Source of the DNA: an uncultured Porphyromonadaceae bacterium
GTDB taxonomy: Bacteria; Bacteroidota; Bacteroidia; Bacteroidales; Muribaculaceae
Reading direction: 5' to 3'
Length of the DNA: 64,000 nucleotides
NCBI GenBank assembly: GCA_948467675.1
Contig: CAOKFI010000004.1
Coordinates: forward strand, 1 to 64,000
Shown here piece after piece: positions 1-9,012 of the stretch. Below the pieces are notes generated by a model that did no database searches, was not told where the DNA came from, and saw only the letters and a list, made by a program, of their open reading frames with translations. A program made the translations under genes and the position numbers. The first letter of the stretch is position 1. Every line of letters begins with the position of its first letter.

Positions 1-77
1 AGAAAAGAAAAGGCCACAAGATGGCTACTCACAAACGCAAAAAACGTCTGAGAAAAAACCGTCATAAGAAGAAGTAA
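1..77 (+). CDS. C-terminus of a small, very basic COX24/AURKAIP1-like ribosomal protein (5' truncated)
   Basis: The frame is open from the window edge (first full codon at 3) and ends at a TAA at 75-77. The visible 24 residues are almost all Lys, Arg and His, with the segment HKMATHKRKKRLRKNRHKKK. Bacteroidetes genomes carry very short proteins of this kind, assigned to the COX24/AURKAIP1 (DUF1713) family, whose mitochondrial and mycobacterial relatives are small ribosomal-subunit proteins; that assignment is from memory of the family. The N-terminus lies outside the window. An internal ATG at 21 could give an 18-residue product, but the Lys/Arg-rich residues before it fit the family, so a truncated gene is preferred. 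It sits about 160 nt upstream of rng. Confidence 0.6.
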   Translation, partial: KRKGHKMATHKRKKRLRKNRHKKK

Positions 78-237
78 TCGATGGCGCGACACAACGCATA
101 AAGGCGCGTTTTTTCTGCACGATGCCATAACGAAGAACAAACTTGATGCGGTCCTTTCCAAACAGTCGCAAAGAGTTTGTTCTTTAATTTTAAGGCAACT
201 GCAACTGATCCCCTTATCCTTATATTAGAATCCATTA

Positions 238-1860
238 ATGAAAAGCGAACTTATTGTAGATGTACAGCCGGGCGAAGTGTCGATAGCTTTGCTCGAAGAT
301 TCGCGCCTCGTATCGCTACAGAAAGAGGCCCGGAATATCTCCTACGCCGTAGGCGACATCTACCTGGCAAAAGTAAAGAAACTGATGCCGGGACTGAATG
401 CCGCCTTCGTCAACGTAGGCTACGAAAAGGATGCTTTCCTCCATTATCTGGATCTTGGCTCCAAATTCTCCTCATACGCTGCATTCATGCAGCAGATGCT
501 CGATGACCGCAAGAAAGTGCCTTCGCTGCAGCGGATGAAACTCCTGCCCGACATCGACAAACACGGCTCCGTGACCGACGTGCTTACTCCCGGACAGGAA
601 CTTATGGTTCAGATCGTCAAGGAACCGATCTCATCGAAAGGCCCGAGGCTCACTACCGAAATCACTTTTACTGGACGTTTTTTAGTCCTGATACCATTCA
701 GCGACAAGATATCGGTCTCGCAGAAAATCAAGACAGCTGAAGAGAAAATGCGTCTGCGACAGCTCGTCGACAGCATCAAACCGAAAAATTTCGGCGTCAT
801 CATCCGCACATCGGCCGAAGGCAAACGAGTGGCCGAGCTAAACCACGAACTACGTACGCTCCTGAAATACTGGGAAGACGCAGTGGCAAAAGCGCAGAAA
901 GCCAAAGCTCCGGCGCTTATATTTGAAGAAGAAAGCCGCATTGTGGGCGTATTGCGCGACATATTCAGCCCGTCTTTCGAAAGCGTCTACGTCAACGACC
1001 CCGAGATTTTCGCACAGATACAGAACTATGTCCATCTGATAGCTCCCGACAGGAGCGAGATCGTAAAACTGTATTCAAAAGACGAACCGATATTCGATCA
1101 CTTCAACATAACCAAGCAGATAAAGTCATCGTTCGGTAAGACCGTATCGTTCAAAAGCGGTGCCTATATCATCATTGAACACACTGAAGCCCTACATGTG
1201 ATCGATGTCAACTCCGGCAACCGGTCCCGTGCTGCCGCCGACCAAGAATCAAATGCCCTCGAGGTAAATCTGAGAGCAGCCGACGAGATTGCCCGCCAGC
1301 TACGTCTGCGCGACATGGGCGGAATCATAGTCATCGACTTCATCGACATGGCCAAGGCCGAACACCGACAGAAGCTGTACGAACACATGAAAGAAGTGAT
1401 GGCCAATGACCGCGCCCGTCACAATATCCTACAGCTCAGCAAATTCGGATTGATGCAGATAACTCGTCAGCGCGTTCGTCCGGCACTCGACATAGTCACC
1501 ACCGAAGCCTGCCCGTCATGCTTCGGCAAAGGCGAGGTGCAGCCATCGCTGCTTTTTACCGACACACTCTACGAAAAGATAGAGTATCTGCTCGACACTC
1601 TGAAAGTGCGCGACTTCATAATGTACGTACACCCGTTTGTCGACGCCTACCTCAAGAAAGGGATCCTTTCGCCCTACCGCCGCTGGCGCATGGAGAAAGG
1701 ACGCCGCTTCAAGGTACTTCCCGACCAGTCTCTCGCCTACCTACAATACAAAGTACTCGACAAAGACCGCAACGAGATAGACCTGAAGGAAGAAAAGGAT
1801 ATGGACTCCTCATCGTCCAAAAACAAAAACAAAGCCAAGAACCGCAGCAAGGAGGAATAA
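238..1860 (+). CDS. rng: Ribonuclease G/E family endoribonuclease
   Basis: A 540-residue endoribonuclease of the RNase E/G family, expected to cut single-stranded A/U-rich RNA and to help mature 16S rRNA. An N-terminal S1 RNA-binding fold (about residues 35-125, beginning VGDIYLAKV) is followed by the catalytic domain. The two metal-binding aspartates lie in HVIDVNSG (D323) and IIVIDFIDM (D367). The Zn-link CPSC (C425, C428) that joins subunits in this family is present. The protein lacks the long C-terminal degradosome scaffold of E. coli RNase E and ends in a short Lys/Ser-rich tail, so it is RNase G-like. The start is the first ATG of the conserved N-terminus, with no Shine-Dalgarno. Confidence 0.93.
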   Translation: MKSELIVDVQPGEVSIALLEDSRLVSLQKEARNISYAVGDIYLAKVKKLMPGLNAAFVNVGYEKDAFLHYLDLGSKFSSYAAFMQQMLDDRKKVPSLQRMKLLPDIDKHGSVTDVLTPGQELMVQIVKEPISSKGPRLTTEITFTGRFLVLIPFSDKISVSQKIKTAEEKMRLRQLVDSIKPKNFGVIIRTSAEGKRVAELNHELRTLLKYWEDAVAKAQKAKAPALIFEEESRIVGVLRDIFSPSFESVYVNDPEIFAQIQNYVHLIAPDRSEIVKLYSKDEPIFDHFNITKQIKSSFGKTVSFKSGAYIIIEHTEALHVIDVNSGNRSRAAADQESNALEVNLRAADEIARQLRLRDMGGIIVIDFIDMAKAEHRQKLYEHMKEVMANDRARHNILQLSKFGLMQITRQRVRPALDIVTTEACPSCFGKGEVQPSLLFTDTLYEKIEYLLDTLKVRDFIMYVHPFVDAYLKKGILSPYRRWRMEKGRRFKVLPDQSLAYLQYKVLDKDRNEIDLKEEKDMDSSSSKNKNKAKNRSKEE

Positions 1861-1892
1861 CCCGTCCAAGCTCCACAACAACACTGAAACAG

Positions 1893-1931
1893 CGGCGGCG
1901 CCATCCACAAAGGATGACGCCGCCGTCTGTT
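1893..1931. terminator. GC-rich hairpin between convergent rng and SIMPL genes
   Basis: The arms CGGCGGCG (1893-1900) and CGCCGCCG (1918-1925) pair, and the pairing extends inward through CCATCC/GGATG, leaving a short ACAAA loop. A T-containing tail (TCTGTTTT) follows on the plus strand. Its position between two convergent genes fits a terminator serving rng and possibly both directions. Confidence 0.75.
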
Positions 1932-1954
1932 TTGCCATAACGGATTGCCCGACA

Positions 1955-2665
1955 TCAGTCTTCCAGATAGTAGACTATCGTGGTGACTACGCGCACATTC
2001 TTGATGAACGGGGATGTCTCGTCGCGGTTCTCGATCGAGAACTGGCCCTGCGATGCGGTCTTGATCTTTCCGAGACGGCTGTCGGAATCGGCAGCGAATT
2101 TTGCGGCGGCCTCACGGGCGTTGCGTGTGGCTTCGGCGATCATATCGGGCTTGATGCTGTTCAGACCGGTATATTCGTATGTGGCCTGAGCCTGATAATT
2201 GTCGGTGTTGAGAGCCACGCCCTCTTTAAGCAACTCGGTCTGACGAGACATAAGCGCGCGCACCTGATCTACCTTCGACGACACTACCGTCACAGTACCG
2301 GTTATCGAGTAATTGAACCGGAAATTATCGGACGCATAGCGGTTGGATGTCTGGTCGTAGATCGACGGAGTGGTTCCGACTGTGATTTCGGTGGAGTCGA
2401 TACCGTTCTCGCGCAGAAATTTGACCACAGTCTTACATGTCCGGTTATATTTGTCGTAGATCGTTATCAGATCATTGCCGGTCTCTGTAAACATTATGGG
2501 CCATGTCACACGGTTGGCAGGCACTTCACGCTCGCACAATCCGCGCACAGCCACCTGACGGTCGCGGAAAGCCATATTGTCGATACCTCCCTTGATGCAG
2601 AGGCCAAGCACTACTATTCCGGCTGCAATCAGCAAAGCCGGCACAAATCTCGATACTTTCTTCAT
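1955..2665 (-). CDS. SIMPL (DUF541) domain protein, exported or membrane-anchored
   Basis: A 236-residue protein with an N-terminal hydrophobic segment (about residues 8-26, FVPALLIAAGIVVLGLCI) that may be a signal anchor, followed by a SIMPL/DUF541-type domain. Family features include the early V(R)GLCEREVPAN strand, the middle block with YDQTSNRYASDNFRFNYS, and the Ala-rich helix EATRNAREAAAKFAADS. SIMPL proteins are periplasmic or surface proteins of poorly defined role; no catalytic residue is implied. It is the last gene of the minus-strand run that starts at the DEAD-box helicase, 37 nt after xseB. Confidence 0.85.
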   Translation of the reverse strand: MKKVSRFVPALLIAAGIVVLGLCIKGGIDNMAFRDRQVAVRGLCEREVPANRVTWPIMFTETGNDLITIYDKYNRTCKTVVKFLRENGIDSTEITVGTTPSIYDQTSNRYASDNFRFNYSITGTVTVVSSKVDQVRALMSRQTELLKEGVALNTDNYQAQATYEYTGLNSIKPDMIAEATRNAREAAAKFAADSDSRLGKIKTASQGQFSIENRDETSPFIKNVRVVTTIVYYLED

Positions 2666-2702
2666 CTCGTTATTTATTTATGTTATGTCAGTTATCGTAA
2701 TA

Positions 2703-2927
2703 TTATTTCTCTATGTCGGCCAGTATTGCACGCAGTTCCTCGTCGGTGGCAGTGAGCCGTCCGCGGCATTCGCGCAACAGTTCGGTGGCTCGGCGCGTAT
2801 ACGCCGTCAGATTGTCTATATCGCACTCATCGCTCTGCATCAGGCGCAATATCGCCTCCAGCTCATTGACAGCCTGAGTGTATGATAGTTCTTTGACTGG
2901 TACAAATACCGGTTTTTCTGTGTTCAT
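2703..2927 (-). CDS. xseB: Exodeoxyribonuclease VII small subunit
   Basis: A 74-residue acidic helical protein matching the XseB family, with the pattern YTQAVNELEAILRLMQSDECDIDNL followed by a second helix ending RGRLTATDEEL. XseB binds XseA to form the single-strand-specific exonuclease VII in the cytoplasm. It lies 36 nt downstream of xseA on the same strand, the usual operon order. The start is the ATG preceded by no ribosome-binding site, as elsewhere here. Confidence 0.9.
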   Translation of the reverse strand: MNTEKPVFVPVKELSYTQAVNELEAILRLMQSDECDIDNLTAYTRRATELLRECRGRLTATDEELRAILADIEK

Positions 2928-2963
2928 GTCTGTTATATGCTTTGTTGGTATCTGAATTATTTA

Positions 2964-4262
2964 TCATTCCGTCACCGAGATCATGGTCCCGGATGCCAGC
3001 TGGGTCTCAATACGGGTTCCCGACGGGACAGAGGCAGCGTCGCGCACAGCCATGCCGCCGACCCGAGTCACCGAATAACCTCTGCGCAATGTAGCCTCCG
3101 GCGACAGAGCCGCGACGAGAGCTTCCTTGCCATCGAGTTTTATACGCGAACGCTCTATTGCCGACATGGCTCTATTGCCGAGTGAATCAGCAAGATGATC
3201 CAGACGTACCGTCTGCGGCAGTATCCGTTGCGAACATATAGCCGCCAAGGCTTCCACCCGGTTGCGCAACTGCGATGCGCTACGCTCCACACATGCCCCA
3301 GATGCAGTAGGCAGCAGTCCCTCGCAGCAGGCGAGCTGCGTCCGGTGACCGGCAATACGGTCAGTGAGCGACTGCAGAAGCTCGCCTCCTATACGCCGCA
3401 GACGTTCCAGCGCGCGGCCACCTTGCGAAATAAGCCATTCAGCTGCCGCCGTAGGGGTCTTGACGCGCAGATTGGCCACATAGTCGAGCACCGTCACATC
3501 GCGCTCATGTCCAATACCGACCACGACAGGCAGCGGAAAACGCGCCACATGAGCGGCCAGTGCGTAATCATCGAACGCAATGAGATCGCTCGTGGCTCCT
3601 CCGCCACGGATTATCACCACACAATCCCATCGGTCGGCTTCGGTTTCGATAGTGTCGAGCGCATCCATGACCGATACGGCAGTACGCTCGCCCTGCATGA
3701 CGGCAGGAAACAGACAGGTTGTAAATCTCAGACGCTGGCTGTTGTGATACAGCTGGTTTAGGAAATCGCCATAACCGGCAGCACCCGCCGACGATATCAC
3801 CGCCACACGCAATGCCGGCTCCGGCATGGCCAGCCGTCTGTTCAGTTCAAGTATTCCCTCCGACTGCAACCTGACGAGTATCTCCCGGCGGCGCCGAACC
3901 AGATCGCCTATGGTATATTCCGGATTGACATTGCTTATGACAAGCGACAGGCCGTAGACAGGATGATATGCCGCCGAGGCGCATACCATCACTTTTATGC
4001 CGGTGGCGAACTCCTGGCCTGTGGCAGCCTTGAAACCGGCGCTTATACGGCTCCAGTTGCTCGCCCATATAGCGGCACGCGCACGCGCCACAGTAGTACC
4101 CCGTTCAGGATCTTTCTGCAACAGCTCCATGTAGCAGTGACCGCCACGCACACCGACATCGCTCAACTCGGCCACCACCCACACATTCTGTGTGGCCGCC
4201 ACATTGAGCAGACCGGCTATACGCTGGTTCAGTTGCAACAGAGTAAGAGCGGCAGCGTCCAT
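2964..4262 (-). CDS. xseA: Exodeoxyribonuclease VII large subunit
   Basis: A 432-residue catalytic subunit of exonuclease VII. The N-terminal OB-fold (about residues 5-105) contains the conserved VVAELSDV...GHCYMELLQ block. The central nuclease region carries the hallmark segments ISSAGAAGYGDFLNQL, VIIRGGGATSDLIAFDDYALA and PVVVGIGHERDVTVLDYVA, and a long Arg/Leu-rich helical region binds XseB. The C-terminal RRGYSVTR strand is also present. The start is 7 nt beyond the DUF3256 stop, so the two are likely co-transcribed. The enzyme degrades single-stranded DNA in repair. Confidence 0.95.
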   Translation of the reverse strand: MDAAALTLLQLNQRIAGLLNVAATQNVWVVAELSDVGVRGGHCYMELLQKDPERGTTVARARAAIWASNWSRISAGFKAATGQEFATGIKVMVCASAAYHPVYGLSLVISNVNPEYTIGDLVRRRREILVRLQSEGILELNRRLAMPEPALRVAVISSAGAAGYGDFLNQLYHNSQRLRFTTCLFPAVMQGERTAVSVMDALDTIETEADRWDCVVIIRGGGATSDLIAFDDYALAAHVARFPLPVVVGIGHERDVTVLDYVANLRVKTPTAAAEWLISQGGRALERLRRIGGELLQSLTDRIAGHRTQLACCEGLLPTASGACVERSASQLRNRVEALAAICSQRILPQTVRLDHLADSLGNRAMSAIERSRIKLDGKEALVAALSPEATLRRGYSVTRVGGMAVRDAASVPSGTRIETQLASGTMISVTE

Positions 4263-4269
4263 AGCGGCA

Positions 4270-4908
4270 TCACTTATTCTTTACGGGAACCATACGCTTT
4301 CCATTCCAGCTGTACAGCAGCTGCTTCCTGAGCAAAGGCGCCACCGCCCCGTACTCATCCTCCGGGAAATACGATTCCGTATTGTTGGTCACAGTAAGCA
4401 TACGCGTCGACGGATCGTAGCGGTATTCAGCAAGTATGAACGGAACCGCATCCTCCACATCACGACGGCTTCGCTTGCCGTCGGCCGACAGCCAGTCGGC
4501 AAGCACGGGCTCCTCGAACAGGTTACCGGCCACAGGCTCCCATCCACGTGTCACGAAGCGTATGCTACTGTCGGCTACCGGTGTATGATAAGTCTCGATA
4601 AATACCGCCACAGTATCTTTTCCCATAGGCAGCAACGCAAGCTGATACGACGAAGCACCGCTTACATCGACCTCGACATTGTCGGCCGACAAGGCTGTGA
4701 TTCTCGACTTGCCCTGAAGCAGGTTGGCCGACGCATTAGGCAATGAGCTCTTGAAATAGTCGATCATGTCGAGACGCGTGTTACGCGGCAGCATAGGCAA
4801 CAGTTCCGCCGGAGCATTGACGAGCATATCGCCGGCCGTAGTCTGTCCGTCCGCCTGCATTACAGCAGCGGCAGCCAGCACCATAGCTATGAATATCCTC
4901 TTAATCAT
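4270..4908 (-). CDS. DUF3256 family exported protein
   Basis: A 212-residue protein with a typical signal peptide (MIKRIFIAMVLAAAAVMQADGQ, cleavage after about residue 21). The mature part begins TTAGDMLVNAPAELLPMLPRNTRLDMIDYF, the recognisable opening of the Bacteroidetes DUF3256 family, and the C-terminal half contains several short beta strands. The ATG at 4908 is chosen because it begins the signal peptide; the frame stays open further upstream, but only through sequence overlapping the helicase gene. Function is unknown. It sits between the DEAD-box helicase and xseA with short gaps (22 and 7 nt), so it is probably part of that operon. Confidence 0.85.
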   Translation of the reverse strand: MIKRIFIAMVLAAAAVMQADGQTTAGDMLVNAPAELLPMLPRNTRLDMIDYFKSSLPNASANLLQGKSRITALSADNVEVDVSGASSYQLALLPMGKDTVAVFIETYHTPVADSSIRFVTRGWEPVAGNLFEEPVLADWLSADGKRSRRDVEDAVPFILAEYRYDPSTRMLTVTNNTESYFPEDEYGAVAPLLRKQLLYSWNGKRMVPVKNK

Positions 4909-4930
4909 CGTTATAACAATCAAGTGTTGG

Positions 4931-6706
4931 TCAGTCTCTTTTCTTTCGTCTGAAAGCGCCTTTGTCCTTTTTGGGTGCGCCTTTTTTATAGAACACTTCA
5001 TAGTTGCCGCCGGTTGACGCAGCCTCGCGTGTACGGCGCGCCGACGCGCGGGCATAGTTCTTTTCGGCATCGGCCACCTCGCAGTGCAGACGTTTGCCCA
5101 TGAATTCGGCACCCTTCAGAGCCTGCACCACAGCTGCGGCATCGCCTTTGCGCACATCGAACAGCGAGTAGGAAGGGAGCAGATCGATGCGCCCTACATC
5201 CACACGGTGTCCATGCACATTCCTGTTGATCATGTCTATCAGGTTGCCGGCGAAGAATCCGTCGGCCTTGCCTGTGTTGACATATATACGTGCCATGCCT
5301 CGCTCTGCCGTACGGCGATCTTTATCTTTATCCGAACGGGGCTTGTTGTCGCCTTTCTTGCCCTTGGCCGGACGCTCGTCGATAAAGTCGATCTCGGGAG
5401 CATCCTTATAATATTCGAGCAGACGGTTGAACTCCAGCGAAAGCACGCGTTTGAGCAGATCCTCGCCTGAGAGCCATTCGAGTTTCCGGCTCACACCCGG
5501 CAGATATTTGCCGATCTCGTCCTCATCGACCTTTACACGCTCTATCCTGTCAGCCAGATTATAGAGCTGTTTCTCGATTATATGCTGCGGTGTAGGCACC
5601 TCGCGTCTCTCGAAAGTCTTGCCTATCTTCTTTTCGATCTCACGCAGTTTGCCGCGCTCGCGCGAATGTATGATAGCCACCGACACACCTGTCTTTCCGG
5701 CTCGACCGGTTCTGCCTGACCGGTGGGTATATACCGCCGTGTCGTCGGGCAGACCGTAGTTTATCACATGTGTCAGATCGTTGACGTCGAGACCGCGAGC
5801 CGCCACATCCGTAGCCACCAGGAGCGACAACACACGGTCGCGGAACTTCTTCATCACCATATCGCGCTGCTGCTGGGAGAGGTCGCCGTGAAGCGAATCG
5901 GCATTGTAGCCATCATCGATCAGATGGTCGGCGATCTCCTGGGTCTCCTTGCGTGTGCGGCAGAATATGATTCCGTATATGTTGGGATTATCGTCGGCTA
6001 TACGTTTAAGGGCGAGATATTTGTCACGGGCATTAACCATATAATACACATGCTTGACATTGGCCGCGCCCTCATTGCGCGTACCTATCACGATCTCAAC
6101 CGGATCGTGCATGTATTTTTTCGAGATACGGGCGATCTCCTGAGGCATAGTAGCCGAAAACAGAAGCATCTTGCGCTGCTCGGGCACATGCTCCAGAATA
6201 GCATCGATCGAGTCGAGAAATCCCATATTCAGCATCTCGTCGGCTTCGTCGAGGATTACCGTATGCACACCGGCGAGGTCGACCTCTCCGCGGTCGATCA
6301 GATCTATAAGACGGCCCGGCGTAGCCACTATGATCTGCACGCCTTCCCGGAGTCCGCGTATCTGGCTCTGTATGCTCGACCCGCCGTAGACAGGCAGCAC
6401 ACGCAGACGCGGCACATATTTGGAGAAATCGGCCAGATCACTGCCGATCTGCAGGCACAGTTCACGCGTGGGAGCGAGTATCAGCGCCTGGGGACGCCGT
6501 TGACTTATATCTATGCGCTGTATCACAGGCAGTCCGAAAGCCGCAGTCTTGCCGGTTCCGGTCTGCGCCAGGGCTACAACGTCGTTGTCTTCATTAAGCA
6601 AATGTGGTATCACTTTTTCCTGTACGGGCATAGGAGTCTCAAAGCCCAGCTCGCTGACGGCTTTCAACAAGTCATCGCGAACGCCTAAATCTTTAAATGT
6701 TGTCAT
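4931..6706 (-). CDS. DEAD-box ATP-dependent RNA helicase with DbpA-type RNA-binding domain
   Basis: A 591-residue DEAD-box helicase. Visible motifs are the Q-motif region (GFETPMPVQEKVIP), motif I AQTGTGKT, Ia PTRELCLQ, II LDEADEMLNMGF, III SAT, V ATDVAARGLDV and VI HRSGRTGRAGKTG. After the two RecA lobes (about residues 1-370) and a linker, a DbpA/CsdA RNA-recognition domain covers about residues 475-550 (RIYVNTGKADGFFAGNLIDMI). A Lys/Arg-rich tail follows. It probably remodels structured RNA or assembling ribosomes, as in the DeaD/CsdA group. It heads the minus-strand run helicase - DUF3256 - xseA - xseB - SIMPL. Confidence 0.93.
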   Translation of the reverse strand: MTTFKDLGVRDDLLKAVSELGFETPMPVQEKVIPHLLNEDNDVVALAQTGTGKTAAFGLPVIQRIDISQRRPQALILAPTRELCLQIGSDLADFSKYVPRLRVLPVYGGSSIQSQIRGLREGVQIIVATPGRLIDLIDRGEVDLAGVHTVILDEADEMLNMGFLDSIDAILEHVPEQRKMLLFSATMPQEIARISKKYMHDPVEIVIGTRNEGAANVKHVYYMVNARDKYLALKRIADDNPNIYGIIFCRTRKETQEIADHLIDDGYNADSLHGDLSQQQRDMVMKKFRDRVLSLLVATDVAARGLDVNDLTHVINYGLPDDTAVYTHRSGRTGRAGKTGVSVAIIHSRERGKLREIEKKIGKTFERREVPTPQHIIEKQLYNLADRIERVKVDEDEIGKYLPGVSRKLEWLSGEDLLKRVLSLEFNRLLEYYKDAPEIDFIDERPAKGKKGDNKPRSDKDKDRRTAERGMARIYVNTGKADGFFAGNLIDMINRNVHGHRVDVGRIDLLPSYSLFDVRKGDAAAVVQALKGAEFMGKRLHCEVADAEKNYARASARRTREAASTGGNYEVFYKKGAPKKDKGAFRRKKRD

Positions 6707-6729
6707 ATCGTTTTGTTTCTATAATTTCA

Positions 6730-6737
6730 CAAAGATA
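6730..6737 (-). promoter_or_regulatory. -7 box upstream of the DEAD-box helicase
   Basis: Read on the minus strand the sequence is TATCTTTG, a full match to TAnnTTTG, 23 nt before the helicase ATG. No TTG lies at the expected 19-21 nt upstream, so only the -7 element is claimed. Confidence 0.55.
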
Positions 6738-6856
6738 CAACACACAAGCCCAATGCCCACCACACTTGTTCTGTTTTTTCACATTCGGCATATATATCCG
6801 TGCAAAAAACAGCCGTATCAGCAATTGTTCCAGCCGGAATAATGCGAATTATTTGC

Positions 6857-6864
6857 TACATTTG
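6857..6864 (+). promoter_or_regulatory. -7 box upstream of the alpha/beta hydrolase pseudogene
   Basis: TACATTTG matches TAnnTTTG and ends 24 nt before the ATG at 6889, giving a short leader. No good -33 TTG lies at the expected distance. Its survival suggests the interrupted gene may still be transcribed. Confidence 0.5.
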
Positions 6865-6888
6865 CACATACACCTTAAATCGACATCC

Positions 6889-8136
6889 ATGAAAATCAGA
6901 CCAATCGCCGGCATATTGTTTTCCGTACTCACAGCCATTGCCGCATCGGCGCAATCATACGATCCGGCAGATTATGCCGTTATCCGTCCGAGCCGTCCTG
7001 ACGGACGCTTCATAAGCAGCTATGCGATCGCCCACCGGCTTGTCAGAAACACACAGCCGAAATACGCATACCGATCCGGCATGAGCGCTTCGGAATTTTC
7101 CGCATGGCAGGATAATGTGCGCAATGCCATTGCCGCGCTAATGCAGTTTCCCGAAGCGTAACCACAACCGGATCCAAGATGTATCCGGAAAGAACAACGC
7201 CAGGAATATACTGTCGAGAAATGGGAATTCTATCCTCTGCCTGAGGCCGTATCGACGTTTCTGGTTCTCACTCCCGATTCCATTTCGGCGCCAGCACCGG
7301 CTGTGCTATGCATCCCGGGCAGCGGACAGACCAAAGAAATGCTTGCCGATGAAACCGGCGACCTGTGCCCAAGACTCGCGAAACGCCCTGCCGACAAACG
7401 CAACTGCATGGCATTGCAGATGGTACAGGAAGGATATATCGCCGTAGTAGTCGACAATCCGGCTACAGGAGAAAGTTCCGATCTCGAATGCCTCGGACTG
7501 CATAGCGGCTATGACTACGACACAATGTCGAGACTGCTGCTGGAAATAGGCTGGAGCTGGCTCGGATACACCTCGTTTCTCGACCAGCAGGTATTCGACT
7601 GGATGAAACAGCATCCGCAGATGCGCCATGACCGCATAGCCATAAGCGGATTCTCACTCGGCACAGAGCCGATGATGGTACTCGGCGTGCTGAATCCCGA
7701 TGTACATGCATTCATATACAATGATTTCCTGTGTCATACCCAAGAACGGGCCATAGTCATGACCAAACCGTCGGCCGATACAGGCTACCGTCCGTTTCCC
7801 AACTCAATACGACACCTGATACCTGACTACTGGAAATATTTCAATTTTCCCGATGTAGCGGCATCGCTCGCACCGCGGCCTATCATATTTACCGAAGGAG
7901 GTCTCGACCGTGATTTCCGTGCCGTACAATCGGCATACGCCACATCAGGGCAGCCATCGAACATGGAGTATCACCATTATCCCAGATTCCAGAATCCGTC
8001 AGACCGCTGCGACACAGAACATCTCAAAGAGGGTATGGATGCCGCCGCTTTTTTCAAAGCCGCCAATGTGGATCCCGGATCCCATTATTTCAAAAGCGAG
8101 CTCATCATACCATGGCTGCGTCGAGTCATGAGATAA
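6889..8136 (+). pseudogene. Secreted alpha/beta hydrolase (acetyl-xylan-esterase-like) interrupted by one in-frame TAA
   Basis: One frame runs from ATG 6889 to TGA/TAA-type stop at 8136 (416 codons) but contains a TAA at 7159-7161, codon 91. Before it are a signal peptide (MKIRPIAGILFSVLTAIAASAQS) and the conserved opening YDPADYAVIRPSRPDG. After it the family sequence continues without any frame change: EQRQEYTVEKWEFYPLP, the nucleophile elbow GFSLG (S256), an Asp in GGLDRDF and a His in DTEHLKEGMD. It resembles large secreted alpha/beta hydrolases of Bacteroides. Everything except the stop codon looks intact, so the mutation is recent, or a sequencing error or mixed population is involved. 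Reinitiation further downstream would lack the signal peptide. Confidence 0.85.
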
Positions 8137-8142
8137 TCGAGG

Positions 8143-8172
8143 AAGCGACAGATGCTGATACCTGTCGCTTTC
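8143..8172. terminator. Hairpin between convergent hydrolase pseudogene and the 8194 gene
   Basis: AAGCGACAG (8143-8151) pairs with CTGTCGCTT (8162-8170) across a 10-nt loop. It lies just after the hydrolase stop and between convergent genes. A strong T-tract is lacking on either strand, so efficiency is uncertain. Confidence 0.5.
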
Positions 8173-8193
8173 CGCTAAAAACCTAAGTCATCA

Positions 8194-8913
8194 TTATTTA
8201 ATGACAGTGCACACCTTGCCGTCCTTGAAAAACAATATGAATGAGGTGCTGTACATCCATTGCGTCTCTCCATTGGACTCGTAGTCTGTCTTTGGCTTGC
8301 CAAACGCGATAAGACACTCATCCATGGTCATCCCCACGATCGGCTTTCGGATACCTATCTCATCCCAATGCCTGACCGACGGTCGGTTGGATGCTATGAA
8401 GTCGAACATATTGTTGAGAGTAGCCGATTCCGATGCCACGAAATCATCCATAATCTCTTTGTGCGACTCCTTCTTTTCGGGATTAAGCTTCTCGAACGGT
8501 GTCACATTTTTGGATATAAACGATTTGGCCGTCACACTGATATTGCTGAGATAATATATCAATCGGCCGGACGCCACACTGAATATAGCCTGGCAGTTAT
8601 ACACATTTTCCATTCCGGAATTGGGCATGGACCCGAGTACAAGATTACACGTAAAACGCATCTTCTTTACATCAACCTCAGTTATGCCGTCGCGCAATTC
8701 CGAGCACAGATTCTCCACAGCCCACAACATGGCATTGGCGAAAATATCGGCATCCGTTTTCCCCGAAAAAGATGCAAATCCACTGACCACAAGTTTCTTG
8801 CCGTCAGCACTGAGCGGATATTGGGTTCCGGTTTCCGAGAATGTATTGTCCTGAGCAATTCCGGAGACACATGACACTCCGAGCGCAATAATCAAAAACA
8901 ATTTTTTAATCAT
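8194..8913 (-). CDS. Exported protein of unknown function with a C-terminal BamE/SmpA-like segment
   Basis: A 239-residue protein with a signal peptide (MIKKLFLIIALGVSCVSGIAQ). I do not recognise the central part. The last 50 residues (about 190-239) follow the layout of small BamE/SmpA/OmlA-type lipoprotein domains: IVGMTMDECLIAFGKP, then a Trp-containing strand (ETQWMYS), then FFKDGKV. This is a weak, fold-level resemblance only. Residues 25-130 are rich in short beta strands. It lies alone between two hairpins and is probably transcribed by itself. A near-match -7 box (TTACTTTG, minus strand, 8921-8928) lies very close to the start. Confidence 0.75.
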   Translation of the reverse strand: MIKKLFLIIALGVSCVSGIAQDNTFSETGTQYPLSADGKKLVVSGFASFSGKTDADIFANAMLWAVENLCSELRDGITEVDVKKMRFTCNLVLGSMPNSGMENVYNCQAIFSVASGRLIYYLSNISVTAKSFISKNVTPFEKLNPEKKESHKEIMDDFVASESATLNNMFDFIASNRPSVRHWDEIGIRKPIVGMTMDECLIAFGKPKTDYESNGETQWMYSTSFILFFKDGKVCTVIK

Positions 8914-8938
8914 AAGATAGCAAAGTAATCATATACGT

Positions 8939-8974
8939 AAATTCACTCTCCCCATACAGGAGGAGAGTGAATTT
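8939..8974. terminator. Long perfect hairpin downstream of the 9013 outer-membrane protein gene
   Basis: AAATTCACTCTCC (8939-8951) is perfectly complementary to GGAGAGTGAATTT (8962-8974), a 13-bp stem with a 10-nt loop. It lies 38 nt beyond the stop of the minus-strand outer-membrane protein gene and fits a terminator, although no long T-run follows. Confidence 0.65.
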
Positions 8975-9012
8975 GTCTTCTCAATTTATTTTCAAGAGGG
9001 TTACAGCATGGA

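Noticed and set aside
5723..6688. 321-codon plus-strand frame opposite the DEAD-box helicase
   Set aside because: All helicase motifs are present on the minus strand; the plus-strand translation is His-rich antisense sequence.
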